From: an uncultured Lachnospiraceae bacterium
GTDB taxonomy: Bacteria; Bacillota; Clostridia; Lachnospirales; Lachnospiraceae
Assembly: GCA_949840915.1 (NCBI GenBank)
Contig: CATKXY010000011.1
Span: forward strand, 1-39,191
Direction of reading: 5' to 3'
Length of the DNA: 39,191 nucleotides
Part shown: piece by piece, positions 1 through 8,441 of the stretch
How positions within the stretch are numbered: the first letter of the stretch is position 1
How the letters are laid out: every line of letters begins with the position of its first letter
The notes under the pieces: generated by a model
What the model saw: only the letters and a program-made list of their open reading frames with translations
What the model was told of the DNA's origin: nothing
Database searches by the model: none
Position numbers and translations under genes: made by a program

Positions 1-274
1 CGTTTACCTCAAGCTTCTTCTCATATCCTTCCATAACGCCCACAACCATATTGTTGATCAGTGTTCTGGTCAGACCGTGAAGAGACTTCATCTTCTTCAG
101 ATCATTGGGCCTCTTTACCAAAACTTCTGCGCCCTCAACTCCGATCTCCATCTCTGCAGGCAGTACTCTCTCCAGAGTACCCTTGGGACCCTTAACGGTC
201 ACTTTGTTATTTTCTGCAACTTCCACAGTAACTCCTGCGGGAATCGCGATTGGCATTCTTCCTATACGTGACAT
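1..274 (-). CDS. rplF: 50S ribosomal protein L6 (uL6), 3' end outside window
   Basis: Large-subunit protein L6. The 91 visible codons begin MSRIGRMPIAIPAGV and continue with the family's typical N-terminal segment (NKVTVKGPKGTL, then LHGLTRTLINNMV). The ATG at 274 has GGAGG seven bases upstream. It follows rpsH in the operon after an unusually long 158-bp spacer holding two hairpins. About half of the usual 180 residues is visible; the rest lies beyond base 1. Identity is secure from sequence and gene order. Confidence 0.97.
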   Translation of the reverse strand, partial: MSRIGRMPIAIPAGVTVEVAENNKVTVKGPKGTLERVLPAEMEIGVEGAEVLVKRPNDLKKMKSLHGLTRTLINNMVVGVMEGYEKKLEVN

Positions 275-347
275 GCCCGTACCTCCTATATTTGTTTAAA
301 TCCGTTCCATTTTCTGTCTACTTCTGCTCAGTACCGATCTCTGCCGA

Positions 348-430
348 AAGAATCGCTCTGCGATTCTTCCCGATGAAATATAGTTTTTCTTAGGCGGCGT
401 CCTCCGACGCCTTAGAAAAACTTTTCATCG
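348..430 (-). other. Two tandem hairpins in the rpsH-rplF spacer
   Basis: The first hairpin has perfect 8-bp arms (348-355 and 361-368) and a 5-nt loop. The second is long and imperfect: inner arms 383-399 and 405-421 (17 positions, two mismatches) around a 5-nt loop, extended by a perfect 8-bp outer arm (371-378 with 423-430). Neither is followed on the minus strand by a run of T, so they do not look like intrinsic terminators. They may be processing or stability elements of the mRNA; function is not shown. Confidence 0.6.
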
Positions 431-432
431 TG

Positions 433-834
433 TTACCAGACAAATGCCAGCACTTCGCCGCCAACCTGCAGCTCTCTTGCCTTTTTATCTGTTACAACAC
501 CCTGATTGGTGGAAATGATTGCGATACCAAGTCCGCCGAGTACTCTGGGCAGCTCTTCCTTGCCGGCATACACGCGCAGACCGGGCTTGGAGATTCTCTT
601 GATGCCGGAAATGATTTTCTCGTTCTTATCAGCACCGTACTTCAAAGTGATACGGATGGATTTGAAATTGCCGTCATCGATAACGTCATACTTCTTGATA
701 TAACCTTCCTCCAGAAGAATCTCTGCAATCGCGAGCTTCATCTTGGAAGAGGGAACGTCAACTGTGTCATGTTTTGCAGTGTTTGCATTACGAATTCTTG
801 TCAGCATATCTGCAATAGGATCGCTCATTGTCAT
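433..834 (-). CDS. rpsH: 30S ribosomal protein S8 (uS8)
   Basis: Small-subunit protein S8, 133 residues, the usual length. It starts [18 protein letters not shown], the hallmark N-terminus, and ends in the family-typical GGEVLAFVW. In other bacteria S8 binds 16S rRNA and can repress spc genes by binding its own mRNA; whether that holds here is not shown. It lies between rpsN (17 bp upstream) and rplF (158 bp downstream). GGAGG lies upstream of the ATG. Confidence 0.98.
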   Translation of the reverse strand: MTMSDPIADMLTRIRNANTAKHDTVDVPSSKMKLAIAEILLEEGYIKKYDVIDDGNFKSIRITLKYGADKNEKIISGIKRISKPGLRVYAGKEELPRVLGGLGIAIISTNQGVVTDKKARELQVGGEVLAFVW

Positions 835-851
835 TGTCTATTTCCTCCTTC

Positions 852-1037
852 TTACCAGCTTGCCTTCTTCACGCCGGGAATCTCGCCCTTATATGCCAGC
901 TCACGGAAGCAAACTCTGCAGATTCCGTATTTTCTCAAAACTGAGTGGGGACGACCACAAATATTGCAGCGGGTGTAGGCCTGTGTAGAAAATTTGGGCT
1001 TGCGCTGCTGTTTAATTTTCATTGATGTTTTTGCCAT
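852..1037 (-). CDS. rpsN: 30S ribosomal protein S14 type Z (uS14)
   Basis: Small-subunit protein S14, 61 residues, the short zinc-binding form of Gram-positive bacteria. Cys24, Cys27, Cys40 and Cys43 form two CxxC pairs (CNIC and CRVC) that should bind one zinc. The body is basic with the conserved [13 protein letters not shown] segment. It sits between rplE and rpsH as in other Firmicutes. Because all four cysteines are present this is the zinc-dependent version; a zinc-independent paralogue, if any, is not in this window. Confidence 0.97.
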   Translation of the reverse strand: MAKTSMKIKQQRKPKFSTQAYTRCNICGRPHSVLRKYGICRVCFRELAYKGEIPGVKKASW

Positions 1038-1054
1038 CAGAATTTACCTCCTCA

Positions 1055-1594
1055 TTATTTAGCGAAAGGCATATTGAACAGAGTCAACAGCTCGCGTGCC
1101 TCTTCGTCCGTCTTTGCCGTAGTTACGAAAATAATATCCATACCTCTGGTCTTATCGATCTTATCGTACTCGATCTCAGGGAAAATAAACTGTTCTTTGA
1201 TACCCAACGCATAATTTCCTCTGCCGTCGAACGCATTGGGATTGACGCCTCTGAAGTCACGCACACGGGGCAGTGCCAGGTTCACCAGACGGTCGAGGAA
1301 CTCATACATCTTCTCGCCGCGCAGTGTGGTCTTGCAGCCGATCGCCATGCCCTCACGAATCTTGAAGTTTGCCACGGAGTTCTTAGCCTTGGTGAGAACA
1401 GCCTTCTGGCCGGTAATGGTCTCCATATCGGAAACTGCGTTCTCCAGAACCTTGGCATTGTCCTTTGCCTCGCCCACGCCCATGTTCACCACAATCTTGT
1501 CAAGCTTAGGCACTTCCATCACATTCTTGTAGCCGAACTTCTTGGTCATCGCCGCAACGATCTCATTATTATAATAATCTTTCAGTCTTGCCAC
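1055..1594 (-). CDS. rplE: 50S ribosomal protein L5 (uL5)
   Basis: Large-subunit protein L5, 179 residues, normal length. It contacts 5S rRNA in the central protuberance. Recognisable segments are [52 protein letters not shown], and the C-terminal [20 protein letters not shown]. It is preceded by rplX (23-bp spacer with a GGAGG site) and followed by rpsN. Nothing is unusual. Confidence 0.98.
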   Translation of the reverse strand: MARLKDYYNNEIVAAMTKKFGYKNVMEVPKLDKIVVNMGVGEAKDNAKVLENAVSDMETITGQKAVLTKAKNSVANFKIREGMAIGCKTTLRGEKMYEFLDRLVNLALPRVRDFRGVNPNAFDGRGNYALGIKEQFIFPEIEYDKIDKTRGMDIIFVTTAKTDEEARELLTLFNMPFAK

Positions 1595-1617
1595 TTGTTC
1601 TTCCTCCTTCCTATTGA

Positions 1618-1929
1618 TCAGTCAATCACTTCGCCGGTAGCCTTGGCATAGCGGACTTTCTTGTCGCCGTCCATCCTGAAACCGACTCTGGTGGTCTTGC
1701 CCTTCACAACGAGCATCACATTTGAAATATCAATAGGAGCTTCCTTCTCAACGATACCGCCGTTGGGATTGCCCTGGGAAGGCTTCTGGTGCTTGGTGAT
1801 CTTGTTGACTCCCTCAACCAGAACCTTATGATTCTTTATATCTACAGAGAGAACCTTGCCCTCTGCGCCATTGTCTTTTCCGGCGATCACTTTCACGGTG
1901 TCACCCTTCTTAATCTTCATTGTTGACAT
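1618..1929 (-). CDS. rplX: 50S ribosomal protein L24 (uL24)
   Basis: Assembly-initiating large-subunit protein with an N-terminal KOW motif: [24 protein letters not shown] at about residues 7-30. The length of 103 residues is normal. I chose the ATG at 1929 ([10 protein letters not shown]) because GGAGG lies eight bases upstream; the internal ATG at codon 4 would be too far from it. It follows rplN closely. Confidence 0.97.
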   Translation of the reverse strand: MSTMKIKKGDTVKVIAGKDNGAEGKVLSVDIKNHKVLVEGVNKITKHQKPSQGNPNGGIVEKEAPIDISNVMLVVKGKTTRVGFRMDGDKKVRYAKATGEVID

Positions 1930-1940
1930 ATGGCACCTCC

Positions 1941-2309
1941 TTATAATACTTCGGGAGCCAGGGAAACAATCTTCATAAACTGTTTCTCACGAAGCTCTCT
2001 TGCAACCGGCCCAAAGATACGGGTTCCTCTGGGGGTCTTGTCATCTTTGATAATAACGGCAGCATTCTCGTCGAATCTGATGTAGGAACCGTCCTTGCGG
2101 CGCGCGCCCTTCACGGAACGAACCACAACAGCCTTCACAACATCACCCTTCTTTACAACGCCGCCTGGTGTTGCATCTTTAACGGAAGCAACAATCACAT
2201 CGCCAATCTGTGCATATCTTCTGGTTGAGCCGCCCATAACGCGGATGCAGAGCAGTTCTTTTGCACCGGTGTTATCAGCAACCTTCAATCTTGTCTCCTG
2301 CTGAACCAT
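1941..2309 (-). CDS. rplN: 50S ribosomal protein L14 (uL14)
   Basis: Large-subunit protein L14, 122 residues, exactly the common length. It begins [28 protein letters not shown] and contains [29 protein letters not shown] and FGPVARELR, all family hallmarks. It lies 12 bp after rpsQ and 11 bp before rplX, so it is part of a tightly packed polycistron. Confidence 0.98.
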   Translation of the reverse strand: MVQQETRLKVADNTGAKELLCIRVMGGSTRRYAQIGDVIVASVKDATPGGVVKKGDVVKAVVVRSVKGARRKDGSYIRFDENAAVIIKDDKTPRGTRIFGPVARELREKQFMKIVSLAPEVL

Positions 2310-2321
2310 TGATTATCCCTC

Positions 2322-2576
2322 CTATTTTACTTTCTCTACAACTTCGATCAGTCTCCATCTCTTGTCCTTGGACAGAGGTCTGGTCTCCATCACCTTAACG
2401 GTATCGCCGATGTTGCACTCGTTGTTCTCATCATGCGCCTTCAGCTTATAGGTTCTCTTCACAATCTTGTTGTAGAGGGGATGTTTTACATGATCCTCGA
2501 TCGCAACAACAATTGTTTTGTCCATCTTATTGCTAACAACCTTACCGGTACGTGTTTTTCTCAAATTTCTTTCCAC
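2322..2576 (-). CDS. rpsQ: 30S ribosomal protein S17 (uS17)
   Basis: Small-subunit 16S rRNA-binding protein of 84 residues. It shows the S17 pattern [42 protein letters not shown] followed by [23 protein letters not shown]. Its place between rpmC and rplN is the standard one. The ORF is intact with a good ribosome binding site. Confidence 0.97.
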   Translation of the reverse strand: MERNLRKTRTGKVVSNKMDKTIVVAIEDHVKHPLYNKIVKRTYKLKAHDENNECNIGDTVKVMETRPLSKDKRWRLIEVVEKVK

Positions 2577-2606
2577 GATGATTCTCCTTTCTTCGCTCTA
2601 TAGCGA

Positions 2607-2810
2607 TTACGCTCTTGCCTTCTCAGTGATCGCTGTCTGAATACGGGCAATATTTCTTCTAACTTCCTTGATCCTTGCCGTATTGTCCAACTGATTGGTT
2701 GCGTTCTGGAATCTCAGGTTGAAAAGTTCTTTTTTAGCAGCTACCAGCTCTGCGTTCAGCTCTGCATCGGACTTGGTCTTTAAATCTTTTAAATATTCGC
2801 TTGATTTCAT
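2607..2810 (-). CDS. rpmC: 50S ribosomal protein L29 (uL29)
   Basis: Large-subunit protein L29, 67 residues, mostly helical, near the exit tunnel. The typical segment [37 protein letters not shown] is present. Its ATG overlaps the rplP stop codon by one base (TAATG), so the two are probably translationally coupled. Confidence 0.96.
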   Translation of the reverse strand: MKSSEYLKDLKTKSDAELNAELVAAKKELFNLRFQNATNQLDNTARIKEVRRNIARIQTAITEKARA

Positions 2811-3238
2811 TATGATACACCGCCTTCCAAATCTGCCTTAGAAACGATTTTACATTTGCAGGGGAGTTTGTGCATAGCCAGACGAAGTGCCTCGCGGGCG
2901 GATTCCTCGGGAACGCCGGCAATCTCAAACATAACACGTCCGGGCTTTACAACCGCTACCCAGTACTCCAAAGTACCCTTACCGGAACCCATACGAGTCT
3001 CGGCAGGCTTTGCGGTCACGGGCTTATCCGGGAAGATCTTGATCCAAACCTTACCGGTACGCTTTGTATAACGGGTAAGTGCAATACGCGCTGCCTCGAT
3101 CTGATTGGACTTGATCCAGCAGGGCTCAGTAGCTACCAGGCCAAACTCACCGTAGGTGAGGGTATTGCCGCGCAGGGCCTTTCCGGTCATGGAGCCACGG
3201 AACTGTTTACGACGCTTTACTCTTTTAGGCATTAACAT
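2810..3238 (-). CDS. rplP: 50S ribosomal protein L16 (uL16)
   Basis: Large-subunit protein L16, 142 residues, binding near the A-site finger and 5S rRNA. It opens with [21 protein letters not shown], the normal N-terminus of this family in Gram-positives, and contains [26 protein letters not shown]. The start overlaps the rpsC stop by one base (TAATG), and its own stop overlaps the rpmC start in the same way. Confidence 0.98.
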   Translation of the reverse strand: MLMPKRVKRRKQFRGSMTGKALRGNTLTYGEFGLVATEPCWIKSNQIEAARIALTRYTKRTGKVWIKIFPDKPVTAKPAETRMGSGKGTLEYWVAVVKPGRVMFEIAGVPEESAREALRLAMHKLPCKCKIVSKADLEGGVS

Positions 3239-3897
3239 TATTTATCGCTCCCTTCCTCTTGGCTTCCTTTTGTGGGAAGTACCTCGCCTTTATAAATCCA
3301 TACTTTTACGCCAACTTTACCGTAAGTGGTATCTGCCTCGGCAAAACCGTAGTCGATATCCGCTCTCAATGTCTGAAGGGGAATGGTACCCTCGCTGTAG
3401 AACTCGCTTCTGGCGATATCAGCGCCGCCCAGACGTCCTGCGCATGCAGCCTTGATACCCAGAGCGCCGGCCTTCATGGTTCTGCCCATGCAGGACTTCA
3501 CGGCACGTCTGTAGGACACACGGTTCTCCAGCTGCTGTGCGATATTCTCGGCTACCAGCTGAGCGTCTCTGTCAGGTCTCTTGATCTCCTTGATGTCAAC
3601 CAGAACCTTCTTGTCCGTCATCTTAGCCAGCTCGTTCTTGGTGTTCTCGATCTCAGCTCCGCCCTTACCGATGGCAACGCCAGGCTTAGCAGTGTAAATG
3701 ATCACCTTCACTCTGTCGGATGCTCTCTCGATCTCGATCTTGGATACACCCGCACTGTATAATTTCTTCTTCAGATACTTTCTGATCTCATGGTCCTCTG
3801 CAAGGTACTCTGCAAACTCGCCTTCAGCGTACCACTTGGAATCCCAATCTTTGATAATACCGACTCTAAGGCCGTGAGGATTAACTTTCTGTCCCAT
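3238..3897 (-). CDS. rpsC: 30S ribosomal protein S3 (uS3)
   Basis: Small-subunit protein S3, 219 residues, at the mRNA entry channel. It begins [25 protein letters not shown]. The type II KH domain has its GKGG loop at residues 77-80 ([10 protein letters not shown]). The C-terminal half contains [19 protein letters not shown] and [27 protein letters not shown]. Intact and in the expected position. Confidence 0.98.
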   Translation of the reverse strand: MGQKVNPHGLRVGIIKDWDSKWYAEGEFAEYLAEDHEIRKYLKKKLYSAGVSKIEIERASDRVKVIIYTAKPGVAIGKGGAEIENTKNELAKMTDKKVLVDIKEIKRPDRDAQLVAENIAQQLENRVSYRRAVKSCMGRTMKAGALGIKAACAGRLGGADIARSEFYSEGTIPLQTLRADIDYGFAEADTTYGKVGVKVWIYKGEVLPTKGSQEEGSDK

Positions 3898-3916
3898 TTA
3901 ATATTCGCTCCTTTCC

Positions 3917-4306
3917 CTACTTCTTCTCATCAAGCACGATAGTGATGTGGCTCATTCTCTTTTCGATTCTGTAAGCTCTGCCCTGCGCGCGGGGTCTTAC
4001 ACGCTTCATGGTCGGTCCCTTGTTTGCATAGCACTCTGCAACAAAAAGGTTCTCGGTATTCATGCCGTTGTTGTTCTCAGCATTTGCGATCGCCGACTGA
4101 AGCAGCTTCTTGATGAGGCTGGAAGCGTATCTGGGATTGTACTCCAGAATTGCCAGCGCCGTCTGCACATCCTTTCCTCTGATTGCATCCAGCACGAAGC
4201 ATGCCTTCTGAACGGATACTCTTGCATAAGACAGCTTTGCGGAAGGTCTGGTGTCCTTCTGCGCATTTCTCTCTCTCTTGATCTTGGATCTATGTCCTTT
4301 AGCCAT
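3917..4306 (-). CDS. rplV: 50S ribosomal protein L22 (uL22)
   Basis: Large-subunit protein L22, whose loop lines the exit tunnel. I place the start at 4306 (MAKGHRSKIKRERN), giving 129 residues. GGAGG lies eight bases upstream of this ATG, whereas an in-frame ATG at 4345 has no ribosome binding site and would add a non-conserved extension. Hallmarks are SYARVSVQKACFVLDAIRGKDVQTALAILEYNPRYASSLIKKLLQSAIANAENN and PRAQGRAYRIEKRMSHITIVL. The spacer before it is long (160 bp) and full of hairpins. Confidence 0.96.
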   Translation of the reverse strand: MAKGHRSKIKRERNAQKDTRPSAKLSYARVSVQKACFVLDAIRGKDVQTALAILEYNPRYASSLIKKLLQSAIANAENNNGMNTENLFVAECYANKGPTMKRVRPRAQGRAYRIEKRMSHITIVLDEKK

Positions 4307-4331
4307 AGATATTGTCCTCCTTTTCAGACTC

Positions 4332-4461
4332 ATGTGAAAACACATCCGCTACGGCGCTTCGCGCCGCAGTGTGGACTCGGGCTCATGCCCCAAGGCGCAC
4401 ACCCTCCCGGGTGACGCTGTGTCTGTTGTTACTCAAAATATACTGCCGTGGCCAAGAGGCC
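4332..4461 (-). other. Array of five short perfect hairpins between rpsS and rplV
   Basis: Within the 160-bp rpsS-rplV spacer I see five perfect small stem-loops in a row: arms 4332-4336/4341-4345 (loop 4), 4352-4357/4361-4366 (loop 3, GC-only stem), 4379-4382/4387-4390 (loop 4), 4400-4404/4409-4413 (loop 4), and 4450-4453/4458-4461 (loop 4). No T-run follows any of them on the minus strand. A spacer this long and structured is unusual inside an S10 operon; the role is unknown. Confidence 0.55.
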
Positions 4462-4466
4462 GCTGC

Positions 4467-4748
4467 CTACCTTACCTTCGACTTCTTCTCATCCTTGCCG
4501 TGGCCTCTATAGGTCCTGGTGGCAACAAACTCGCCGAGCTTGTGTCCTACCATATCCTCGGTCACATATACAGGAACATGCTTTCTGCCGTCATGAACAG
4601 CAATGGTATGCCCTACAAAAGAAGGGAAAATTGTCGAACGACGGGACCAGGTCTTGATGACCTGCTTCTGTCCTGCCGCATTTAAAGCATCCACTTTTTT
4701 CAACAGACTTGCATCTGCGAAAGGTCCTTTTTTCAGTGATCTAGCCAT
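4467..4748 (-). CDS. rpsS: 30S ribosomal protein S19 (uS19)
   Basis: Small-subunit protein S19 of 93 residues. It carries [19 protein letters not shown] at the start, [51 protein letters not shown] in the core, and a basic tail. All are hallmark segments. It follows rplB by 19 bp with a GGAGG site. Confidence 0.98.
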   Translation of the reverse strand: MARSLKKGPFADASLLKKVDALNAAGQKQVIKTWSRRSTIFPSFVGHTIAVHDGRKHVPVYVTEDMVGHKLGEFVATRTYRGHGKDEKKSKVR

Positions 4749-4767
4749 TGTCTCTTCTCCTCCTCAC

Positions 4768-5610
4768 TTATTTGATTGCTCTGCCGTCGCGTCTTCTCAC
4801 GATCAACTTGTTGGAAGCCTTTTTCTTCTTACGGGTCTTAAGACCAAGAGCAGGCTTGCCCCAGGGAGTAGAAGGACCGGGACGTCCGATACCGGTCTTG
4901 CCCTCACCACCGCCGTGAGGATGGTCGTTGGGGTTCATCACGGAACCGCGGACAGTGGGACGGATGCCCATATGGCGCTTACGTCCCGCCTTACCGATAT
5001 TGATCAGGTTGTGGTCCCCGTTGCCGACAACGCCGATGGTAGCGCGGCATACCAGAGGAACCATTCTCATCTCGCCGGAGGGAAGACGCAGGGTTGCGTA
5101 CTTGCCTTCCTTTGCCATCAGCTGTGCGCTGTTGCCGGCGGAGCGAACCATCTGACCGCCCTTGCCGGGATAGAGTTCAATGTTGTGTACCTGCGTACCT
5201 ACGGGAATCTGAGAGAGGGGCAGGCAATTGCCGATTCTCACCTCCGCCTCGGGACCGTTCATGACCTTCATGCCGTCGGTCAGGCCCTCGGGAGCGAGGA
5301 TATAAGCTTTCTCTCCGTCTGCGTAGCAGATGAGAGCGATGTTTGCGGTTCTGTTGGGATCGTACTCGATACCGATTACGGTTGCAGGAATACCATCCTT
5401 ATTTCTCTTGAAATCGATGATTCTGTATTTTCTTCTGGAACCACCGCCGTGATGTCTCACGGTAATTTTACCCTGATTGTTACGGCCGGCGTTCTTCTTC
5501 AGAGAAGTGCAGAGGCTCTTCTCGGGAGTCGTCTTGGTGATCTCCGCGAAATCAGAACCGGTCATATTTCTTCTGGAAGGTGTATAGGGATTATATGTCT
5601 TGATTCCCAT
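4768..5610 (-). CDS. rplB: 50S ribosomal protein L2 (uL2)
   Basis: Large-subunit protein L2, 280 residues, close to the peptidyl transferase centre. Hallmarks are [52 protein letters not shown], and the C-terminal [45 protein letters not shown], which includes the conserved histidine region. Length is normal. Confidence 0.99.
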   Translation of the reverse strand: MGIKTYNPYTPSRRNMTGSDFAEITKTTPEKSLCTSLKKNAGRNNQGKITVRHHGGGSRRKYRIIDFKRNKDGIPATVIGIEYDPNRTANIALICYADGEKAYILAPEGLTDGMKVMNGPEAEVRIGNCLPLSQIPVGTQVHNIELYPGKGGQMVRSAGNSAQLMAKEGKYATLRLPSGEMRMVPLVCRATIGVVGNGDHNLINIGKAGRKRHMGIRPTVRGSVMNPNDHPHGGGEGKTGIGRPGPSTPWGKPALGLKTRKKKKASNKLIVRRRDGRAIK

Positions 5611-5640
5611 TTTTCTTTCTCCTTTTCTACTTGATTCTTT

Positions 5641-5705
5641 GCGCAGCGCCTGTGCGCCGCATACTTAAACCCGGACAGATTCTGAAGCATCGCATCCCGA
5701 TGCTT
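5641..5705 (-). other. Two hairpins in the rplW-rplB spacer
   Basis: The 102-bp spacer holds a perfect 8-bp hairpin with a 5-nt loop (5685-5692 with 5698-5705) and a weaker 5-bp GC-rich hairpin with a 7-nt loop (5641-5645 with 5653-5657). No T-tract follows on the minus strand, so termination is unlikely. Confidence 0.5.
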
Positions 5706-5712
5706 TGAGATC

Positions 5713-6012
5713 TTACAGACCTGCGAAGATCTCGATCTCTTTGCTGTCCTCCGTAAGCTGCACGATAGCCTTCTTGGTCTTGGCTGTCTTTCCGGTCACC
5801 ATGCCGCGTCTCTTGTTCTTGCCATCCATATTGATGGTGTTCACCTTTTTAACCTTGGTGCCCTCGAACATCTTCTCCACAGCCTCTTTGATCTGAGACT
5901 TGTTAGCCTCTGTATGAACCAGAAAAGTATATTTCTTGTCGCCCATGCCGGCCATACTCTTCTCGGTGATAACCGGTTTGAGGATCACGTCATAGTATTT
6001 AATGTCTGCCAT
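5713..6012 (-). CDS. rplW: 50S ribosomal protein L23 (uL23)
   Basis: Large-subunit protein L23 at the exit-tunnel rim, the docking site for trigger factor and signal recognition particle. It has 99 residues and begins [19 protein letters not shown]. The segment [39 protein letters not shown] is typical. Its ATG overlaps the last base of the rplD stop, suggesting coupling. Confidence 0.97.
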   Translation of the reverse strand: MADIKYYDVILKPVITEKSMAGMGDKKYTFLVHTEANKSQIKEAVEKMFEGTKVKKVNTINMDGKNKRRGMVTGKTAKTKKAIVQLTEDSKEIEIFAGL

Positions 6013-6632
6013 TATGCGTACACCTCCTCAATCTTTGCCACAGCGTCCTTGGTCAGAACAACCGTCTTGGCCTTCATGATATCATATACATTGATCTCGT
6101 TTACCAGGCTGGTACCTACGTCAGCCACATTTCTTGCGGACATAACCACATTTGTATCATTGTCCGCGATGACTACCAGACCCTTGTCAACCTTGAGATT
6201 GTTCATCACATTCGCAAAATTTTTGGTCTTGATCTCGTCAAACTTCAGCTCATCGAGTACGATCAGATTACTGTTTGCCACCTTGTCGCTGAGCGCGGAC
6301 TTCAGAGCCGCTCTCTTCTCTTTCTTGTTGAGCTTGAAGGAATAATCTCTGGGAACGGGAGCAAACACCACACCGCCGCCGGTCCACTGGGGAGATCTGG
6401 TTGAACCCTGTCTCGCATGACCGGTTCCCTTCTGTCTCCAGGGCTTTCTTCCGCCGCCGGACACCTCAGAACGGGTCTTTGCCTTCTGAGTTCCCTGACG
6501 CTTGTTTGCAAGCTGCTGAACAACAGCCATGTGCACCAGGTGCTCGTTTACCTTGACACCGAACACGGCATCGCTCAGTTCCATCTTGCCAACTTCCTTG
6601 CCTTCCATATTATAAACAGATACGTTTGCCAT
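6012..6632 (-). CDS. rplD: 50S ribosomal protein L4 (uL4)
   Basis: Large-subunit protein L4, 206 residues. It has [21 protein letters not shown] at the N-terminus and the exit-tunnel loop sequence [51 protein letters not shown]. In Escherichia coli L4 represses the S10 operon; no evidence here says the same mechanism is used. Confidence 0.98.
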   Translation of the reverse strand: MANVSVYNMEGKEVGKMELSDAVFGVKVNEHLVHMAVVQQLANKRQGTQKAKTRSEVSGGGRKPWRQKGTGHARQGSTRSPQWTGGGVVFAPVPRDYSFKLNKKEKRAALKSALSDKVANSNLIVLDELKFDEIKTKNFANVMNNLKVDKGLVVIADNDTNVVMSARNVADVGTSLVNEINVYDIMKAKTVVLTKDAVAKIEEVYA

Positions 6633-6653
6633 CTGATTGGCCCTCCTTTCGCC

Positions 6654-6672
6654 GCACGTCCGCCGGACGTGC
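6654..6672 (-). other. Perfect 8-bp hairpin between rplC and rplD
   Basis: Arms 6654-6661 and 6665-6672 pair perfectly around a 3-nt loop. The hairpin sits two bases after the rplC stop and just before the rplD ribosome binding site, with no T-run after it. It may affect rplD translation or mRNA processing; this is inference. Confidence 0.55.
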
Positions 6673-6674
6673 TT

Positions 6675-7343
6675 TTATGCTTCCACCTTTGTGGTCTCTT
6701 TGATGGTTACCAGCGCCTTCTTTGCACCGGGCACCGCGCCCTTTACCAGAAGAAGGTTCTTGTCAGCATCCACTCTCACAACCTCAAGATTCTGAACAGT
6801 CACCTTTACGCAGCCCATATGTCCGGGCATTCCTTTGCCTTTAAACACACGGCTGGGTGAGGAACATGCTCCGTTGGAACCCTGGTGGCGATGGAACTTG
6901 GAACCGTGCTTCATGGGTCCTCTGTGCTGTCCCAGTCTCTTGATCGCGCCCTGGAAGCCCTTACCTTTGGAGATTGCGGATGCGTCCACCTTGTCGCCTG
7001 CCGCAAAAATGTCAGCCTTCAGCTCTGCACCCAGGCTGTACTCATCAGCGTTTTCAAACTTGAACTCTCTCACATATCTCTTAGAGCTCACGCCGGCCTT
7101 CTTGAAGTGACCCTGCTCAGCCTTGTTCACACCATGTCTGTGGATCATCTCGCCGTCGTCAGCGTATTTGTTCTTCTTGTCAACGAATCCTACCTGCACT
7201 GCGCTGTAGCCGTCGTTCTCAGGGGTCTTGATCTGTGTTACCACACAGGGACCTGCCTGAAGCACGGTCACAGGGATCAGAGAGCCGTCTTCGCCGAAAA
7301 TCTGTGTCATTCCGACCTTTGTTGCCAAAATTGCTTTCTTCAT
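6675..7343 (-). CDS. rplC: 50S ribosomal protein L3 (uL3)
   Basis: Large-subunit protein L3, 222 residues. It opens [35 protein letters not shown] and contains the central [33 protein letters not shown] with the glutamine that is often methylated, then [23 protein letters not shown]. It follows rpsJ after a 125-bp spacer. Confidence 0.98.
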   Translation of the reverse strand: MKKAILATKVGMTQIFGEDGSLIPVTVLQAGPCVVTQIKTPENDGYSAVQVGFVDKKNKYADDGEMIHRHGVNKAEQGHFKKAGVSSKRYVREFKFENADEYSLGAELKADIFAAGDKVDASAISKGKGFQGAIKRLGQHRGPMKHGSKFHRHQGSNGACSSPSRVFKGKGMPGHMGCVKVTVQNLEVVRVDADKNLLLVKGAVPGAKKALVTIKETTKVEA

Positions 7344-7468
7344 TTTCTACCTCCGTTTTGTTCTACATAGCGGACCGGATCCTCACGTTGCGAAGCGATG
7401 CCTCAGAACCCGTTCATACGTCTAAGTAGAGGTTTTGATTTTACTTGTTTTTCTTCGAGATGAAAACA

Positions 7469-7786
7469 TCATTTGTTTTTCATCTTAATGTCGATATACA
7501 CACCTGCAGGCATTTCCAGTCTCTGCAGCGCATCCACCGTCTTCTGGGTCGGTGCAATGATATCGATCAGTCTCTTATGGGTTCTCTGCTCAAACTGCTC
7601 TCTGGAGTCTTTGTACTTGTGTACCGCTCTCAGAATCGTAACAACTTCCTTCTTAGTAGGAAGGGGAACCGGTCCGCTCACCTGGGAACCGTTCTTCTTA
7701 ACTGTTTCGATGATTTTCTTGGCAGATGCATCCACAAGCTGATGCTCATAAGCTTTCAGTGTGATTCTCATTACTTGACTTGCCAT
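7469..7786 (-). CDS. rpsJ: 30S ribosomal protein S10 (uS10)
   Basis: Small-subunit protein S10, also NusE in transcription antitermination, 105 residues. It begins [76 protein letters not shown], almost the consensus. It is the first gene of the operon, behind the long leader at 7787-8118, with AAGGAGG about eight bases before the ATG. A 9-bp inverted repeat spans its last codons and stop. Confidence 0.98.
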   Translation of the reverse strand: MASQVMRITLKAYEHQLVDASAKKIIETVKKNGSQVSGPVPLPTKKEVVTILRAVHKYKDSREQFEQRTHKRLIDIIAPTQKTVDALQRLEMPAGVYIDIKMKNK

Positions 7787-8118
7787 AAAAAAAGTCGCCT
7801 CCTTTTCGCACTTTTGTTCAAAGCTCTCATTGCTCTCTGCAATCAGCAGCTCTCAGTACGACAAGCGGTGACTGTACACTCTCCCGTGTGTGTCCCGAAT
7901 CTTTAGCAACGTATCTCGGATTCAAAACCTACACGTCGTTTCTGCCAAAGGCAGACATCTTGATTCCCGCAGTCCCGAGATCGGATTGATCAGAACGCGT
8001 TCCTCATGGTACAGTGACTTGTCGTCAGTTTCCTAACTTGACATTCGCTCCACGGAAAACCTGATAATCATTGCTGACTACCAGCAACCTCACGCTTCAA
8101 AGCTATCATGCCACAGCA
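7787..8118 (-). promoter_or_regulatory. Structured 332-nt leader of the S10 operon
   Basis: From the predicted +1 near 8118 to the rpsJ ATG there are about 332 untranslated bases without a convincing ORF. Visible structure includes a perfect 6-bp hairpin with a 5-nt loop (8071-8076/8082-8087), a 7-bp helix (7913-7919 with 7975-7981) closing a domain, and inside it a perfect 6-bp hairpin with a 3-nt loop (7941-7946/7950-7955). Long structured leaders of ribosomal operons often bind a ribosomal protein for feedback control, so I infer an autoregulatory leader; the protein bound is unknown. Confidence 0.5.
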
Positions 8119-8124
8119 AAACTT

Positions 8125-8153
8125 AGTATACATGGTGTTTCTGCACTTTGCAA
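8125..8153 (-). promoter_or_regulatory. Promoter of the S10 operon
   Basis: Minus-strand -35 TTGCAA (8148-8153) and -10 TATACT (8125-8130) are separated by 17 bases, close to the housekeeping sigma factor consensus. The predicted start is near 8118. The flanking sequence from 8154 to 8180 is very A/T-rich, as in strong ribosomal promoters with an UP-like region. Confidence 0.75.
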
Positions 8154-8216
8154 GTATTTTTTTACCGAAATTGTATTTTTTTTGTACTTTTTCTAATACA
8201 AGGCCCGTATGGCCGG

Positions 8217-8441
8217 TCATGAGCGCGCAATCAACACGGAAGTGCCCAAAATCAGTCCGATTCCTGCCACCGTAGGCTCCGCCAGCGCCCCGTCACACAA
8301 AAGGCTTCCCGCCGGAGCGGGGAGCAAAAGTGCCGGTCGGTCTGCAAATCTATTTATTATAGAAGAAACATTGGCAAACAGAAAGGCATACGCCACCAAA
8401 AACGGGGCCGTCTTACGCTTCCAGCTTATTGTTGTTGACAT
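8217..8441 (-). CDS. Doubtful small membrane ORF overlapping the putP end
   Basis: An ATG at 8441 opens a 74-residue frame that runs past the putP stop to 8217. An AAGGAG site lies seven bases upstream, but those bases also encode putP residues, so it may be chance. The peptide has two hydrophobic stretches (APFLVAYAFLF and VAGIGLILGTSVLIA). I recognise no family. The rest of 8154-8412 holds only A/T-rich sequence, a weak 4-bp palindrome near 8203, and no clear putP terminator. Confidence 0.2.
   Translation of the reverse strand: MSTTISWKRKTAPFLVAYAFLFANVSSIINRFADRPALLLPAPAGSLLCDGALAEPTVAGIGLILGTSVLIARS

Noticed and set aside
3947..4414. Long plus-strand open frames opposite the ribosomal genes
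   Set aside because: They mirror the codon bias of the real minus-strand genes, have no ribosome binding sites, and match no protein I recognise.
8199..8215. Short GGCC palindrome as putP terminator
   Set aside because: Only a 4-bp stem and no T-run after it on the minus strand; it cannot be supported as a terminator.
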